Shown here: piece by piece, positions 1 to 7,580 of the stretch
Layout of the letters: the number at the start of each line of letters is the position of its first letter
How positions within the stretch are numbered: the first letter of the stretch is position 1
DNA from: an archaeon
GTDB taxonomy: Archaea > Thermoproteota > Nitrososphaeria_A > Caldarchaeales > Wolframiiraptoraceae
DNA: 21,017 nucleotides
Direction of reading: 5' to 3'
NCBI GenBank assembly: GCA_029258815.1
Contig: JAPDJZ010000003.1
Span: 1-21,017 of the forward strand
Notes under the pieces: model-generated
Told to the model about the DNA's origin: nothing
The model's input: the letters and a program-made list of their open reading frames with translations, nothing else
Databases searched by the model: none
Program-made: the position numbers and the translations under genes

Positions 1-1
1 C

Positions 2-310
2 ATCGCCGCCTACAACAACTGGTTCGCCGCCGACGCCATACAGCACTATCTAAGGCTACCCGGCGGAACCGCCATGTTCACCTCCATGGACACCCACATA
101 ATAGGAGAGATGTGCCAGGGAGGAGTATCGCCAGAGGAAGCGCTGGATAGGACGTATAGGGACTGGGAGAAGATAATCGACGAGATAGGCAGGGAGAAGA
201 TGATCGAATACTACCACGCCATGATCGGCTACGGCAAGCCGAACGAGTATAAGCCGAGACCCTGGCTCTGGGACGATAGAGCCTTCCCGAAGGACCTAAT
301 ATTCGGGTAA
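2..310 (+). CDS. ABC sugar transporter substrate-binding protein, C-terminal fragment
   Basis: The reading frame is open from the left edge, so only the last ~102 residues are present and the true start lies outside the window. The helical tail, with a stretch like EEALDRTYRDWEKI followed by DEIGREKMIEYY, resembles the C-terminus of family 1 (MalE-like) extracellular solute-binding proteins, where repeated Ala/Leu and Trp positions close the second lobe. The call rests heavily on context: two sugar-type ABC permease genes follow on the same strand, in the usual binding protein, permease, permease order. The protein would bind a sugar outside the membrane and deliver it to the permeases. The ligand cannot be told. 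An internal ATG at 74 is unlikely to be the start because the frame continues upstream without a stop. Confidence 0.72.
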   Translation: MAAYNNWFAADAIQHYLRLPGGTAMFTSMDTHIIGEMCQGGVSPEEALDRTYRDWEKIIDEIGREKMIEYYHAMIGYGKPNEYKPRPWLWDDRAFPKDLIFG

Positions 311-319
311 ATCCCGCAA

Positions 320-330
320 TTTTTTTATTT
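320..330 (+). terminator. T-rich terminator after the binding-protein gene
   Basis: A run of seven T followed by ATTT lies about 10 bases after the stop of the binding-protein gene. Archaeal RNA polymerase commonly terminates at such T-runs. Partial termination here would give more binding protein than permease transcript. Inferred from sequence only. Confidence 0.45.
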
Positions 331-371
331 CCCCCAATTCATTACTCCTTTCGGAGGGAGGCTGAGCTTCC

Positions 372-1235
372 TTGAGGCATGAGAGAGTCAAATACCTCTT
401 TCTGCTACCAGCCGTGATCTACATCCTCGCGCTAACGATATTCCCCCTGCTCACGGCGTTGGCTAACTCGTTCACCGATATCCGCTTCGGCACTACAAAG
501 GCGACCTTCGTGGGCTTGAGAAACTACATCGCGCCCTTCAGCGATTACAGATTTCACAACTCTCTCTACGTAACTCTCCTCCTAACAGCTATCGCCGTTC
601 CGATAGAGCTCGGGCTGGGAATGCTCCTCGCCATACTCGTTAACAGGGACATAAGGGGGCGGAGCATCGTTAGATCGATCCTCTTGGTGCCGCTCTTCGT
701 ATCGCCCATAGCCTTCGCCCTCATGGGGCAGGTCATATTCTACGAGGGAGGCGGCGGAATAAACGGAATCCTCAAAGACATAGGCTTACATCCCATTAAA
801 TGGAGGTCGGATCCCTTGGTCGCGAAATTCACCGTGGTGCTCTCAGACGTGTGGATGTGGACGCCCTTCGCCTTCCTAATAACTCTAGCAGGTCTCCAAG
901 CCGTGCCCAAGGACTTGATCGAGGCCGCTAGGGTTGACGGCGCTTCCGAGTCCCAGATATTCAGGCGCGTAGTCCTACCCATTGTAACGCCCGTTCTGCT
1001 TACGATCCTATTCTTCAGGGTCGTGGATACGCTCAGGCTATTCGAAGTTCCCTTCACGCTCCTCGGGGGAGGAGGCCCGGGGATAGCCACCGAAACCCTA
1101 ACGGTGTACATCTACAAGATAGGGTTCAGGGGCTTCTTCTTCGGCCAAGCGTCCGCGCTAAGCTTCATATACCTCGCCTTCGTGGCGGTCATAGTAAGCG
1201 TCCTATTCCAGGCGGTGAGAAGGTTCTATGCCTAG
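372..1235 (+). CDS. ABC sugar transporter permease, MalF/UgpA-like (CUT1 family)
   Basis: A 287-residue inner-membrane permease, the usual length for the first permease of CUT1 carbohydrate importers. It opens with a hydrophobic helix (about residues 8-31) and has several further membrane segments. The cytoplasmic EAA loop that docks on the ATPase is clear at about residues 184-203: EAARVDG followed by an Ile and LP. The start is TTG at 372, preceded by a strong GGAGGGAGG ribosome-binding site about 10 bases upstream; the nearby ATG at 379 is out of frame. Its end overlaps the next permease by 8 bases, so the two are probably translated together and form a heterodimeric channel. The sugar is unknown. 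Confidence 0.9.
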   Translation: MRHERVKYLFLLPAVIYILALTIFPLLTALANSFTDIRFGTTKATFVGLRNYIAPFSDYRFHNSLYVTLLLTAIAVPIELGLGMLLAILVNRDIRGRSIVRSILLVPLFVSPIAFALMGQVIFYEGGGGINGILKDIGLHPIKWRSDPLVAKFTVVLSDVWMWTPFAFLITLAGLQAVPKDLIEAARVDGASESQIFRRVVLPIVTPVLLTILFFRVVDTLRLFEVPFTLLGGGGPGIATETLTVYIYKIGFRGFFFGQASALSFIYLAFVAVIVSVLFQAVRRFYA

Positions 1236-2085
1236 GCCTGCGAGCGTTAGGAGGGATAAGCTGATAAAGGACGTGGTAACCTACGTGCTCCTAGCGATAT
1301 TCCTCCTACTCTTCATCTTCCCGATCTACTGGACCTTCATCACCTCGATAAAGATAGCGGCCGACACCTTCACCTCGAAGTTCCTGCCGTTCCTGCAGTT
1401 CAAGCCGACCCTGAAGGGGTGGATCGGGCAGCTCGAGGCCGCGGAGAACTTCAAAGCCCTTCTCAACAGCACGATCATAGGAGTCGCGAGCGCCGCGCTC
1501 GCAACCCTTCTGGGCAGCATGGCGGGCTACGCCCTCGCGAGGTTCAGGTTCAGGAGGGTGAGGAACATCGATATAATCTCGTGGTTCCTAGGGCTTAGGA
1601 TAATGCCCCCCATAGCCCTGGCGCTTCCCATCTACGCGCTAATGCTCTCCCTAAGGCTTCTCGACACCCACCTATCCGTGATACTGATTCACGCAGCCTT
1701 CTTCCTACCATACGCGGTCCTAGTCTCGCGGGATGCCTTCAGGTCGATCCCGATAGAGATCGAGGAATCCGCCCTCGTGGACGGCTGCTCGAGGTTCCAG
1801 ATATTCTTCAGGATAGCGCTTCCGCTGATCGCCCCGGCCCTCGCGGCCATATTCATACTAACCTTCGCCTTCTCGTGGAACGAGTTCCTCTTCGCCTTCG
1901 TCCTAACCGATAGGATTGCCGTAACCATGCCGGTCTATATCGCCGGAACGGTTACGACGGTCGGCGTCTTGTTCGACGCCCTAAGCGTGAGAGCCATGCT
2001 GGCCATAATCCCGCCGGTAATCCTAGGTCTTCTAGTCCAGCGGTATATAGTAAGCGGGCTGACCATGGGAGCCGTAAAAGGCTGA
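1228..2085 (+). CDS. ABC sugar transporter permease, MalG/UgpE-like (CUT1 family)
   Basis: A 285-residue permease, partner of the preceding gene. It has the MalG-type layout: an N-terminal helix at about 16-38, a periplasmic stretch, then the GYALARFRFR segment near residue 100 that is typical of this subfamily. A degenerate EAA loop lies at about 180-199, reading ESALVDG and ending with an Ile and LP. It starts at ATG 1228 inside the 3' end of the upstream permease (8-base overlap), implying translational coupling. A PfkB kinase follows 42 bases downstream on the same strand. No ATP-binding subunit is seen downstream, so it is either upstream of the window or shared with another transporter. 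Confidence 0.9.
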   Translation: MPRPASVRRDKLIKDVVTYVLLAIFLLLFIFPIYWTFITSIKIAADTFTSKFLPFLQFKPTLKGWIGQLEAAENFKALLNSTIIGVASAALATLLGSMAGYALARFRFRRVRNIDIISWFLGLRIMPPIALALPIYALMLSLRLLDTHLSVILIHAAFFLPYAVLVSRDAFRSIPIEIEESALVDGCSRFQIFFRIALPLIAPALAAIFILTFAFSWNEFLFAFVLTDRIAVTMPVYIAGTVTTVGVLFDALSVRAMLAIIPPVILGLLVQRYIVSGLTMGAVKG

Positions 2086-2127
2086 AGCCCCAATCCGGCC
2101 CAGAGGCAAGAGCACGGGGGATAGGCT

Positions 2128-3129
2128 TTGAGAATACTTACCTGCGGCTTTGCGGTACTGGATATAATTGCCGCCGGCTTGGAGAGGCTTCCGGAGCCTG
2201 GCGAGACGCTCTTCGCCCCCCTCGGGGTAAAGTTCTGGATCGGCGGCCATCCGGTTAACGTGTCCGTAGATTTAATGCAGCTCGGGTGCGCGCGGGGGGA
2301 GGTCGCCGCCGTTCTCGCCGTCGGGAAGGATATCGCTGGAGAGTTCATTAGGAGGAAGCTTGAGGAATCGGGGGTACTGCCCTACCTCCAGCTCGTCGAC
2401 GACGCGGACACCGGGAGGAGCTTGGTCCTGGTCCTCCGAGGCCGGGATAGGAGCTTCATAGGATCTCCCGGGGCCAACCTCCGCCTAAGCCTAGATCACG
2501 TAATGGATTCGATCTCGGAGTTCTCGCCCGACGTATTCTACCTAGCCTGCGGAATCCTCGGGGAGTTCGACTACGCGATCGACAAGGTTCTCGAGCTATG
2601 CCGAAGCCGGGGGATGATAACGGTTCTGGATGTCGCCCGGCCTTATGGTAAGGGCTGGGACTTCCTCGCCAAGGCTTTCAAGCACGTCGACATCTTCCAC
2701 GCGAACGTCGGGGAGCTGAGCGAGATAACGGGCTTAAAGGGCGTCGCCGAGGGCATGGTAAGGCTTCATGAGCTGGGAGTCCGGCTGCCGATAGTAACCG
2801 ACGGGAGGGCCGGAGCCTTCCTACTCGCCCGCGGAAGGTGCTTGCATCAGCCGAGCTTCGAGGTTGAGGCCGTCGATCCGACCGGGGCCGGCGACGCCTT
2901 CTGCGCGGGGCTGATAAAGTTCATCGCGGACCGGGATCTGTCGAAGGATAAGCTCGTAAACCTATCCATGGAGGAGTATGCCGAGATGCTCCTCCTCGCT
3001 CAAGCCGCGGGCGCCGCCTGCGTCGAGGGCATCGGAACGACGACCGGAGTAAAGCTCGAGAGGGTTACTCAGCTCCTAGAATCGCAGGGAGATAGGATCC
3101 TCTCCTCGACGGCGGTAAAACCTTGCTGA
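2128..3129 (+). CDS. PfkB-family carbohydrate kinase
   Basis: A 333-residue ribokinase/PfkB-fold sugar or nucleoside kinase. The second PfkB signature, DPTGAGDAF, lies at about residues 250-258 and supplies the anion hole and catalytic Asp256. The N-terminal substrate motif is GGHPVN at 39-44, matching the family GG-x-x-x-N pattern with Asn44. The start is TTG at 2128 behind a GGGGGAT ribosome-binding site. It lies 42 bases after the ABC permeases on the same strand, so the likely job is phosphorylating the imported sugar or a product of it. The exact substrate (ribose, fructose, inositol, nucleoside or other) cannot be read from the motifs. It is only distantly similar to the other PfkB kinase of this window at 15483-16442. 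Confidence 0.88.
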   Translation: MRILTCGFAVLDIIAAGLERLPEPGETLFAPLGVKFWIGGHPVNVSVDLMQLGCARGEVAAVLAVGKDIAGEFIRRKLEESGVLPYLQLVDDADTGRSLVLVLRGRDRSFIGSPGANLRLSLDHVMDSISEFSPDVFYLACGILGEFDYAIDKVLELCRSRGMITVLDVARPYGKGWDFLAKAFKHVDIFHANVGELSEITGLKGVAEGMVRLHELGVRLPIVTDGRAGAFLLARGRCLHQPSFEVEAVDPTGAGDAFCAGLIKFIADRDLSKDKLVNLSMEEYAEMLLLAQAAGAACVEGIGTTTGVKLERVTQLLESQGDRILSSTAVKPC

Positions 3130-3154
3130 GGGGGTCGGCGAGGCCGAGGGGGAA

Positions 3155-3162
3155 GCTATAAA
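3155..3162 (+). promoter_or_regulatory. TATA-like box for the coiled-coil gene
   Basis: CTATAAAG lies 48 bases before the ATG at 3210. Initiation about 26 bases downstream would give a ~24-nt leader that carries the strong GGGAGGTGAT ribosome-binding site at 3189-3198. This suggests the next gene is transcribed separately from the sugar operon. Confidence 0.45.
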
Positions 3163-3209
3163 GAGCGATGGCGCGCTTAGGAGGATGTGGGAGGTGATAG
3201 ACTACCTAG

Positions 3210-3809
3210 ATGAGCGGCGCGGATCAGGGCTCGGAGAAGGCAAAGGCCCTCGCGGCGATTAAGGAGTATATCGAGCAGAGGCTCGAGGAGCTTAGAAGCG
3301 AGATCGCGATCCTCGAGAGGCTTAAAGCCTTCGTCGACGAGGAGCTCGCCGGCCTGAGCTTCAGGAGGGCGGCGGAGGCTAGGTCTCCTGCTAGGCTCGG
3401 GGTGGAGAAGGCTGAGGGGGTTAGAGCTCCTCCTGAGCAGCCTCCGCCGGGGAGGGTTAGGGTTCTCAGATCCAAGACGGGGGAGCTTTTAGCGAAGGTC
3501 GTGATCTCGGGGAACGAGATAAGGTTCATAGTGGATCCCAAGATAAACCTCCCGAGGGAGGCGAGGCCGTTCCAATCCTTCCTCCTCCGGAAGGTCTTGG
3601 AGGCCATGAGCAGAACCGATAAGGAGAGGGTCGAGAAGGGGCTTATACCGCCGGGCCACGAACTCGAATACGAAGTAGTCTACGAGGGAGACCGGGTTAG
3701 GGAGATAATAGTTAGAAACTTCAGGGAGGAGTATAGGCTCAGGGAGATAGTGAACGCGGTTAGGTGGACTCTCGAGACCGTCGCCGGCGAGGCCGCTACT
3801 CGCCCATAA
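3210..3809 (+). CDS. hypothetical protein with N-terminal coiled coil
   Basis: A 199-residue soluble protein that I do not recognise. Residues ~8-50 are rich in Glu, Arg, Leu and Lys with heptad-like spacing, so a coiled coil and oligomerisation are likely. A Pro/Ala-rich linker follows (~58-80). A compact mixed alpha/beta domain fills ~82-195: a strand-turn-strand start (RVRVLRSKTGELLAKVVIS), a basic helix around FLLRKVLEAM, and a final helix around REIVNAVRWTLE. The ATG at 3210 is preceded directly by an in-frame stop and by GGAGGTGAT, so the start is firm. Its last 14 bases overlap the convergent YjbQ gene. No signal peptide or membrane segment is visible. Its function is unknown. Confidence 0.82.
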   Translation: MSGADQGSEKAKALAAIKEYIEQRLEELRSEIAILERLKAFVDEELAGLSFRRAAEARSPARLGVEKAEGVRAPPEQPPPGRVRVLRSKTGELLAKVVISGNEIRFIVDPKINLPREARPFQSFLLRKVLEAMSRTDKERVEKGLIPPGHELEYEVVYEGDRVREIIVRNFREEYRLREIVNAVRWTLETVAGEAATRP

Positions 3810-4215
3810 CCGTAACCATTATCCTACGGCTTCTAGCCCGAACGTCGAGCTCTATGAAGATTATCTGCTGCCAGGTTCCCAGAACGAGCCTACCACCCCT
3901 AACCGGGACGCTTAGGCTAGGTCCCAGAATCGTGGCCCTAACGTGGCTATGGCCATTATAGTCCCCCCACCTGAGGTGATGCCTATACTCGAGATCCTTT
4001 GGGGCGATCCTCTCCAAGATCTCCGGAAGATCCCGCTTGAGGCCCGGCTCGTACTCCATGGTGGAGATGGCGGCGGTGGATCCTATGGCGAAGACGTGCG
4101 CCACCCCGTCGCTTATCCCAGATCTCCTGACGACGGCCTCGACGAGCCCGGTAATATCGACTATATCGCCCTCCCCCGCCGTCTTAATCCCGACCTCCTC
4201 TTGGTAAACCGCCAT
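3796..4215 (-). CDS. YjbQ/UPF0047 family protein
   Basis: A 139-residue protein with the conserved features of the YjbQ (UPF0047) family: a STAAI segment and nearby Glu (~47-55), a YRHH..WGDYNGHSH region of histidines and asparagine (~77-91) that would form the active-site pocket, and a PVRGG..LGTWQQI segment leading to the ELD-R-R end. Length matches the family. Members are described as having weak thiamine-phosphate synthase activity; their physiological role is unsettled. ATG at 4215 is preceded by GGAGGA, a good ribosome-binding site. It is divergent from the large surface-protein gene, sharing a 74-base promoter region with it, and overlaps the coiled-coil gene tail to tail by 14 bases. 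Confidence 0.92.
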   Translation of the reverse strand: MAVYQEEVGIKTAGEGDIVDITGLVEAVVRRSGISDGVAHVFAIGSTAAISTMEYEPGLKRDLPEILERIAPKDLEYRHHLRWGDYNGHSHVRATILGPSLSVPVRGGRLVLGTWQQIIFIELDVRARSRRIMVTVMGE

Positions 4216-4228
4216 AATTCCTCCTAGA

Positions 4229-4258
4229 TTACCCGGGTAAGCCGAATCAATTAAATAT
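4229..4258. promoter_or_regulatory. shared divergent promoter region with a 12-bp palindrome
   Basis: Between the yjbQ-like gene (-) and the surface-protein gene (+) lies TTAAATATA (4250-4258), which reads as a TATA-like box on both strands. Spacing fits both ways: about 26 bases then a short leader to ATG 4290, and about 26 bases then ~13 nt to ATG 4215. A perfect palindrome, TTACCCGGGTAA (4229-4240), sits near the predicted yjbQ start of transcription and could bind a dimeric regulator. Function is inferred. Confidence 0.45.
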
Positions 4259-4289
4259 ATCTGGAGCCAGGGCTTAGGCGGAACCCGGG

Positions 4290-6998
4290 ATGAATTCGCT
4301 CGGCAAGCTCATAGTAATGCTAACGCTGCTCACGCTCGCGTTCACGATCCTCGCATCCCCCGCAGAGGCCGAAGACGCGACGCTAACCGTTAAGGTCTTA
4401 ACCGTGGACGGCGAGCCGCTTAAGAACGCCCACCTAGAGATCAAAAACTCGACCAATAACGAGGTGGTTGCGACCGGGGAGACGGGCTCGGATGGGAAAG
4501 CCTCCTTTAGCCTAGAACTCTACAACTACAGCATAACGGTCTACTACCCGGAGGGCCACGAGGTTGGGTCTGAGGACGTGAACTTCAACGAAACCAAGAC
4601 CGTAACCATAAGCGTCGACGTCATAAGCGGGTGGACGATAAGGGTTTACGATAAGAAGGAGAGGGATCCGGTCGAGGGAGCGAACGTAACGATAACCCAT
4701 CAGGGCGACAGCTCGATAAGGTATTGGAGGCTGACGGACGAGAACGGCAAGGCGGGCTTCGGCCCAATACCATGCGACTCGAGCTACAAGGTCGTCGTGA
4801 AGTTCAGGGGAGAGGAATACGATGAGGGCGCTAAATCCCCGACAGCCGGGGACGTCAAGGTTAAGCTCCCACTATACAGGGTAGTCCTCACGATCCTAGA
4901 CAGGAAGAGCTCCCCGGTCGAGGGCGTGCTGGTCGAGCTCAGGGAAGAGCTCGACGCGGATCCGATAGCTTCGGCGACGAGCGACCTAGACGGAGAAGCC
5001 GTTCTGAAGCTCATCCCGAACGGGAACTACTATCTAACGGCGAAGCTCAAGGGCATAACAGTCTATCAGACCGAGGGAAAGGACATCACGGTCCTAAACG
5101 ACGACGTCTCCGAGGAGATAACGGTGAACGCGGTCAAGCTCAACGTAACGGTTATGGACGCCGACGGGGAGGACGTGATGAAGAACTACACGCTAACCGG
5201 CAAACTGATCAAGAACGGCGAGGTGGTGGCCGAGGCGACGGCGACCGACGGGATCCTGCACTTCGGGCACACGCCGTTCGAGGCGTATAAGCTCGAGATA
5301 GCCTTCGGAGACCTAGAGCTATATTCCGAGACCTATGAGGTCAACGTGGATACCGCCGAGGGGTCGGTTAAGGCCCTGTTCTACGACGTGGAATTCGAGC
5401 TGAACGCCTCCGCCCTGGCGAACGCCTCCCTCGCGAGAGCTCTGAGCGGGGAGCTGAGCATCCAAGGGCTAGAGATAAGGTTCGAGGTCGAGGATTGGAA
5501 GGCGAGCCTCAGAAACGTTCCAAGATCGGAAGCTTACACCGTAACCCTCTTCCGCGGCGGGGAGGAGGTGGCGGAGATAAAGCCCGTGAAGATCGTTCGA
5601 GACGATCAGGCTGTCAAGCTGAATCTAACCGGATACCGGATAATCCTCACGACCCTAAATCTCGACGAGAAGCCGGTAAGCGCCGAGGTGAAGGTATACC
5701 TGCCCGGGGTCGGGGTCGTAACCTCCTTCGAGACGAACGAGTCCGGGAGGGGCGAATCCGGCCAGCTGCTGCCGCTAACCTACGAGGTCGAAGCCTTGAT
5801 CGAGGGGTCTCCGGCCCGAAGAGAATCCGTGAAGCTGGAGAATAGGGACGCATCCATGACCCTGATACTCGACGTTAAGGACATGGTCTTCAGGGTCTTC
5901 GATAGGGATGGGGAGGATCTTCTGGGGAACGTAAGCCTCCAGCTCATCCGGGGCAGCCTCAAGAGATCCGCCAGCCAGCTCGAAAACAAGACCATAATCG
6001 TGAAAAATCTCCCGATAGGAGAATACAGGGTGATCGTAAGCTACTACGGCTTCAAGGTCTTGGATCGGATGATAGATATCTCGCGGGAGCTCGACGAGGA
6101 GGACCTGAAGGCCATGGGGGTTCTCGACGCGGAGCTCATCTTCCTAGACTCTAGGAAAAAGCCCTTGGACGGGGGTGTCGTGAAGCTCAGCTTCGGGGGA
6201 ATCTCCCTCGAGAGGGAGATAAGCGAGAAGGGTAGAGTATACTTCGAGAACCTCCCGAACATAACCATGAGCCTCGAGGCGTTCTACAGGGGGGTTAAGC
6301 TCAGCCTCGAGCCGAGCGAATTCGATCTAACCAGAGATGGGATGAGGGTAACGGTGATCTCCTCGGTCCATAAGCTTGCGGCGAAGGTTCTGCGCGGGGA
6401 CGGGAAGCCCCTCAGGGTCGGGCAAGCCCTCGTATACCTGAACGACATCCTAGAGTCATCCTACAACCTCACGGACGGGAACGAGATATCCGAAAGACTT
6501 CCGGAAGGCGAGCTGAGAATCGTCGTGAAGTATAAGGGTAGGGAGGCCGGCCTCTTGGAAACCTACCTGGAGCGCTCGATCGAGGATCTGGCCGTATACT
6601 CGACGGTCTTCCCGCTAACCCTCCACCTATACGACCCGGATGGAAACCCCGTTCAGGGAGCGCTGATCCTCGTTAAGGACGATCTCGGGATGATCGCCGA
6701 GGAGGCGAGCGACGAGCAGGGAGTCGCCGAGATACTTCTGCCGGCCGGAAGCTACGAGGCCTCGATCATGATAGATAATAGAAGCTACGACGTAGCCTTG
6801 GCATTCGAGAAGTCGAGGACGATAAGCTTCCTATATCCCGCGTCGGGCGGAGGGGGGTTCGAGCTGGCGATCTCGGCTGGAGCCATAAACCTGGCGATAT
6901 CGGGCTACGCCATCTCGAGGGTTTCGCGCAGAAGGCCCGGAGGGGGGAGGCGTGGAAGAAGAGCTAGGAGCAGGCCTAGGCGCGTTCCCAGGGTTTAG
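4290..6998 (+). CDS. secreted membrane-anchored surface protein with ten ~82-residue beta-sandwich modules
   Basis: A 902-residue protein. Residues 1-27 form a signal peptide (Lys6, hydrophobic core 7-22, A-E-A cleavage). Ten modules begin near residues 31, 115, 197, 284, 367, 449, 532, 614, 696 and 776. Most open with strand, D-x-D/K-G, P-V/L, G, strand (for example TVDGEPLKNAHLEI and YDPDGNPVQGALILV), resembling carboxypeptidase-regulatory-like or Cna-B-type domains; the fifth is the most divergent. About fifteen N-glycosylation sequons fit an extracellular protein. After GGGG at 853-856 comes one membrane segment (~857-876), then a tail with 13 Arg in the last 27 residues, expected in the cytoplasm. 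The signal peptidase gene begins 12 bases later. A cell-surface or adhesin role is likely, but the ligand is unknown. No catalytic motif was seen. Confidence 0.87.
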   Translation: MNSLGKLIVMLTLLTLAFTILASPAEAEDATLTVKVLTVDGEPLKNAHLEIKNSTNNEVVATGETGSDGKASFSLELYNYSITVYYPEGHEVGSEDVNFNETKTVTISVDVISGWTIRVYDKKERDPVEGANVTITHQGDSSIRYWRLTDENGKAGFGPIPCDSSYKVVVKFRGEEYDEGAKSPTAGDVKVKLPLYRVVLTILDRKSSPVEGVLVELREELDADPIASATSDLDGEAVLKLIPNGNYYLTAKLKGITVYQTEGKDITVLNDDVSEEITVNAVKLNVTVMDADGEDVMKNYTLTGKLIKNGEVVAEATATDGILHFGHTPFEAYKLEIAFGDLELYSETYEVNVDTAEGSVKALFYDVEFELNASALANASLARALSGELSIQGLEIRFEVEDWKASLRNVPRSEAYTVTLFRGGEEVAEIKPVKIVRDDQAVKLNLTGYRIILTTLNLDEKPVSAEVKVYLPGVGVVTSFETNESGRGESGQLLPLTYEVEALIEGSPARRESVKLENRDASMTLILDVKDMVFRVFDRDGEDLLGNVSLQLIRGSLKRSASQLENKTIIVKNLPIGEYRVIVSYYGFKVLDRMIDISRELDEEDLKAMGVLDAELIFLDSRKKPLDGGVVKLSFGGISLEREISEKGRVYFENLPNITMSLEAFYRGVKLSLEPSEFDLTRDGMRVTVISSVHKLAAKVLRGDGKPLRVGQALVYLNDILESSYNLTDGNEISERLPEGELRIVVKYKGREAGLLETYLERSIEDLAVYSTVFPLTLHLYDPDGNPVQGALILVKDDLGMIAEEASDEQGVAEILLPAGSYEASIMIDNRSYDVALAFEKSRTISFLYPASGGGGFELAISAGAINLAISGYAISRVSRRRPGGGRRGRRARSRPRRVPRV

Positions 6999-7010
6999 GG
7001 CGGATCCCCC

Positions 7011-7580
7011 ATGACCTTGAGGAGATCGCTCGGCAGCATAGCGGTATTGGCCTTAACGATACTTCTCCTAGCCCTGATAGCGTATAGGGTTACGGGCAAC
7101 GTAACGCCCCTCCTAACCGTTAAGTCGGGGAGCATGAAGCCGGCTCTAATGGTGGGAGACGTAATCCTGATCGAGCCCGTTAAGCCCGAAGACCTGAAGG
7201 TCGGGGACGTAGTGGTATTCCGCAATCCTTGGACCGGGGCCCTCGTGGTTCACCGGATCGTCCGCATCACCGAGGAGGGCGTATACACGAAGGGGGACGC
7301 GAATCCCGCCATCGATCCATGGTCGCCGATACCCTCTACGTCGATCGTAGGCAGGTGGACCGGCATCAAGATCCCCTACTGGCTCGGGGTGGGCTACCTC
7401 TCCCTCTTCCTCTCCGGGGAGATATACCGCCCCTACGGCCCGCTGATCCTAGTGCTCCTCGTAGCGGCTAACCTAGTCCTCATGCTAAGGGATGTTATCA
7501 GATCCGGGGGAGGCTCTAAGGATGAGAGTTGCGGGGGAGAATCTTCTCGGGGATCCGATGAAGGTTCTCAATCTGGGTGA
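7011..7580 (+). CDS. signal peptidase I, archaeal/ER (SipW/Sec11) type
   Basis: A 189-residue membrane serine protease that removes signal peptides from exported proteins. An N-terminal membrane helix (~8-26) precedes the catalytic SGSMKP box with Ser41. The bacterial lysine is replaced by His81 in VVHRI, and KGDANPAID holds Asp96 and Asp102: the Ser-His-Asp set of archaeal and eukaryotic Sec11 enzymes. A second hydrophobic helix lies at ~143-162, then a hydrophilic Gly/Ser/Glu tail. It begins 12 bases after the surface-protein stop, so the two are probably co-transcribed and the peptidase may serve that protein. No clear ribosome-binding site is seen at ATG 7011. The last 65 bases overlap the convergent Toprim gene, which may explain the odd tail composition. 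Confidence 0.92.
   Translation: MTLRRSLGSIAVLALTILLLALIAYRVTGNVTPLLTVKSGSMKPALMVGDVILIEPVKPEDLKVGDVVVFRNPWTGALVVHRIVRITEEGVYTKGDANPAIDPWSPIPSTSIVGRWTGIKIPYWLGVGYLSLFLSGEIYRPYGPLILVLLVAANLVLMLRDVIRSGGGSKDESCGGESSRGSDEGSQSG

Noticed and set aside
3167..3199. A ten-codon frame before the coiled-coil gene that could be a leader peptide.
   Set aside because: It would begin upstream of the predicted transcript start and lacks a ribosome-binding site.
5495..5853. Frames of 116 and 68 codons, on opposite strands, inside the surface-protein gene.
   Set aside because: Composition is dominated by Arg, Gly and Ser, as expected from out-of-phase reading of G+C-rich modules; there is no start signal.
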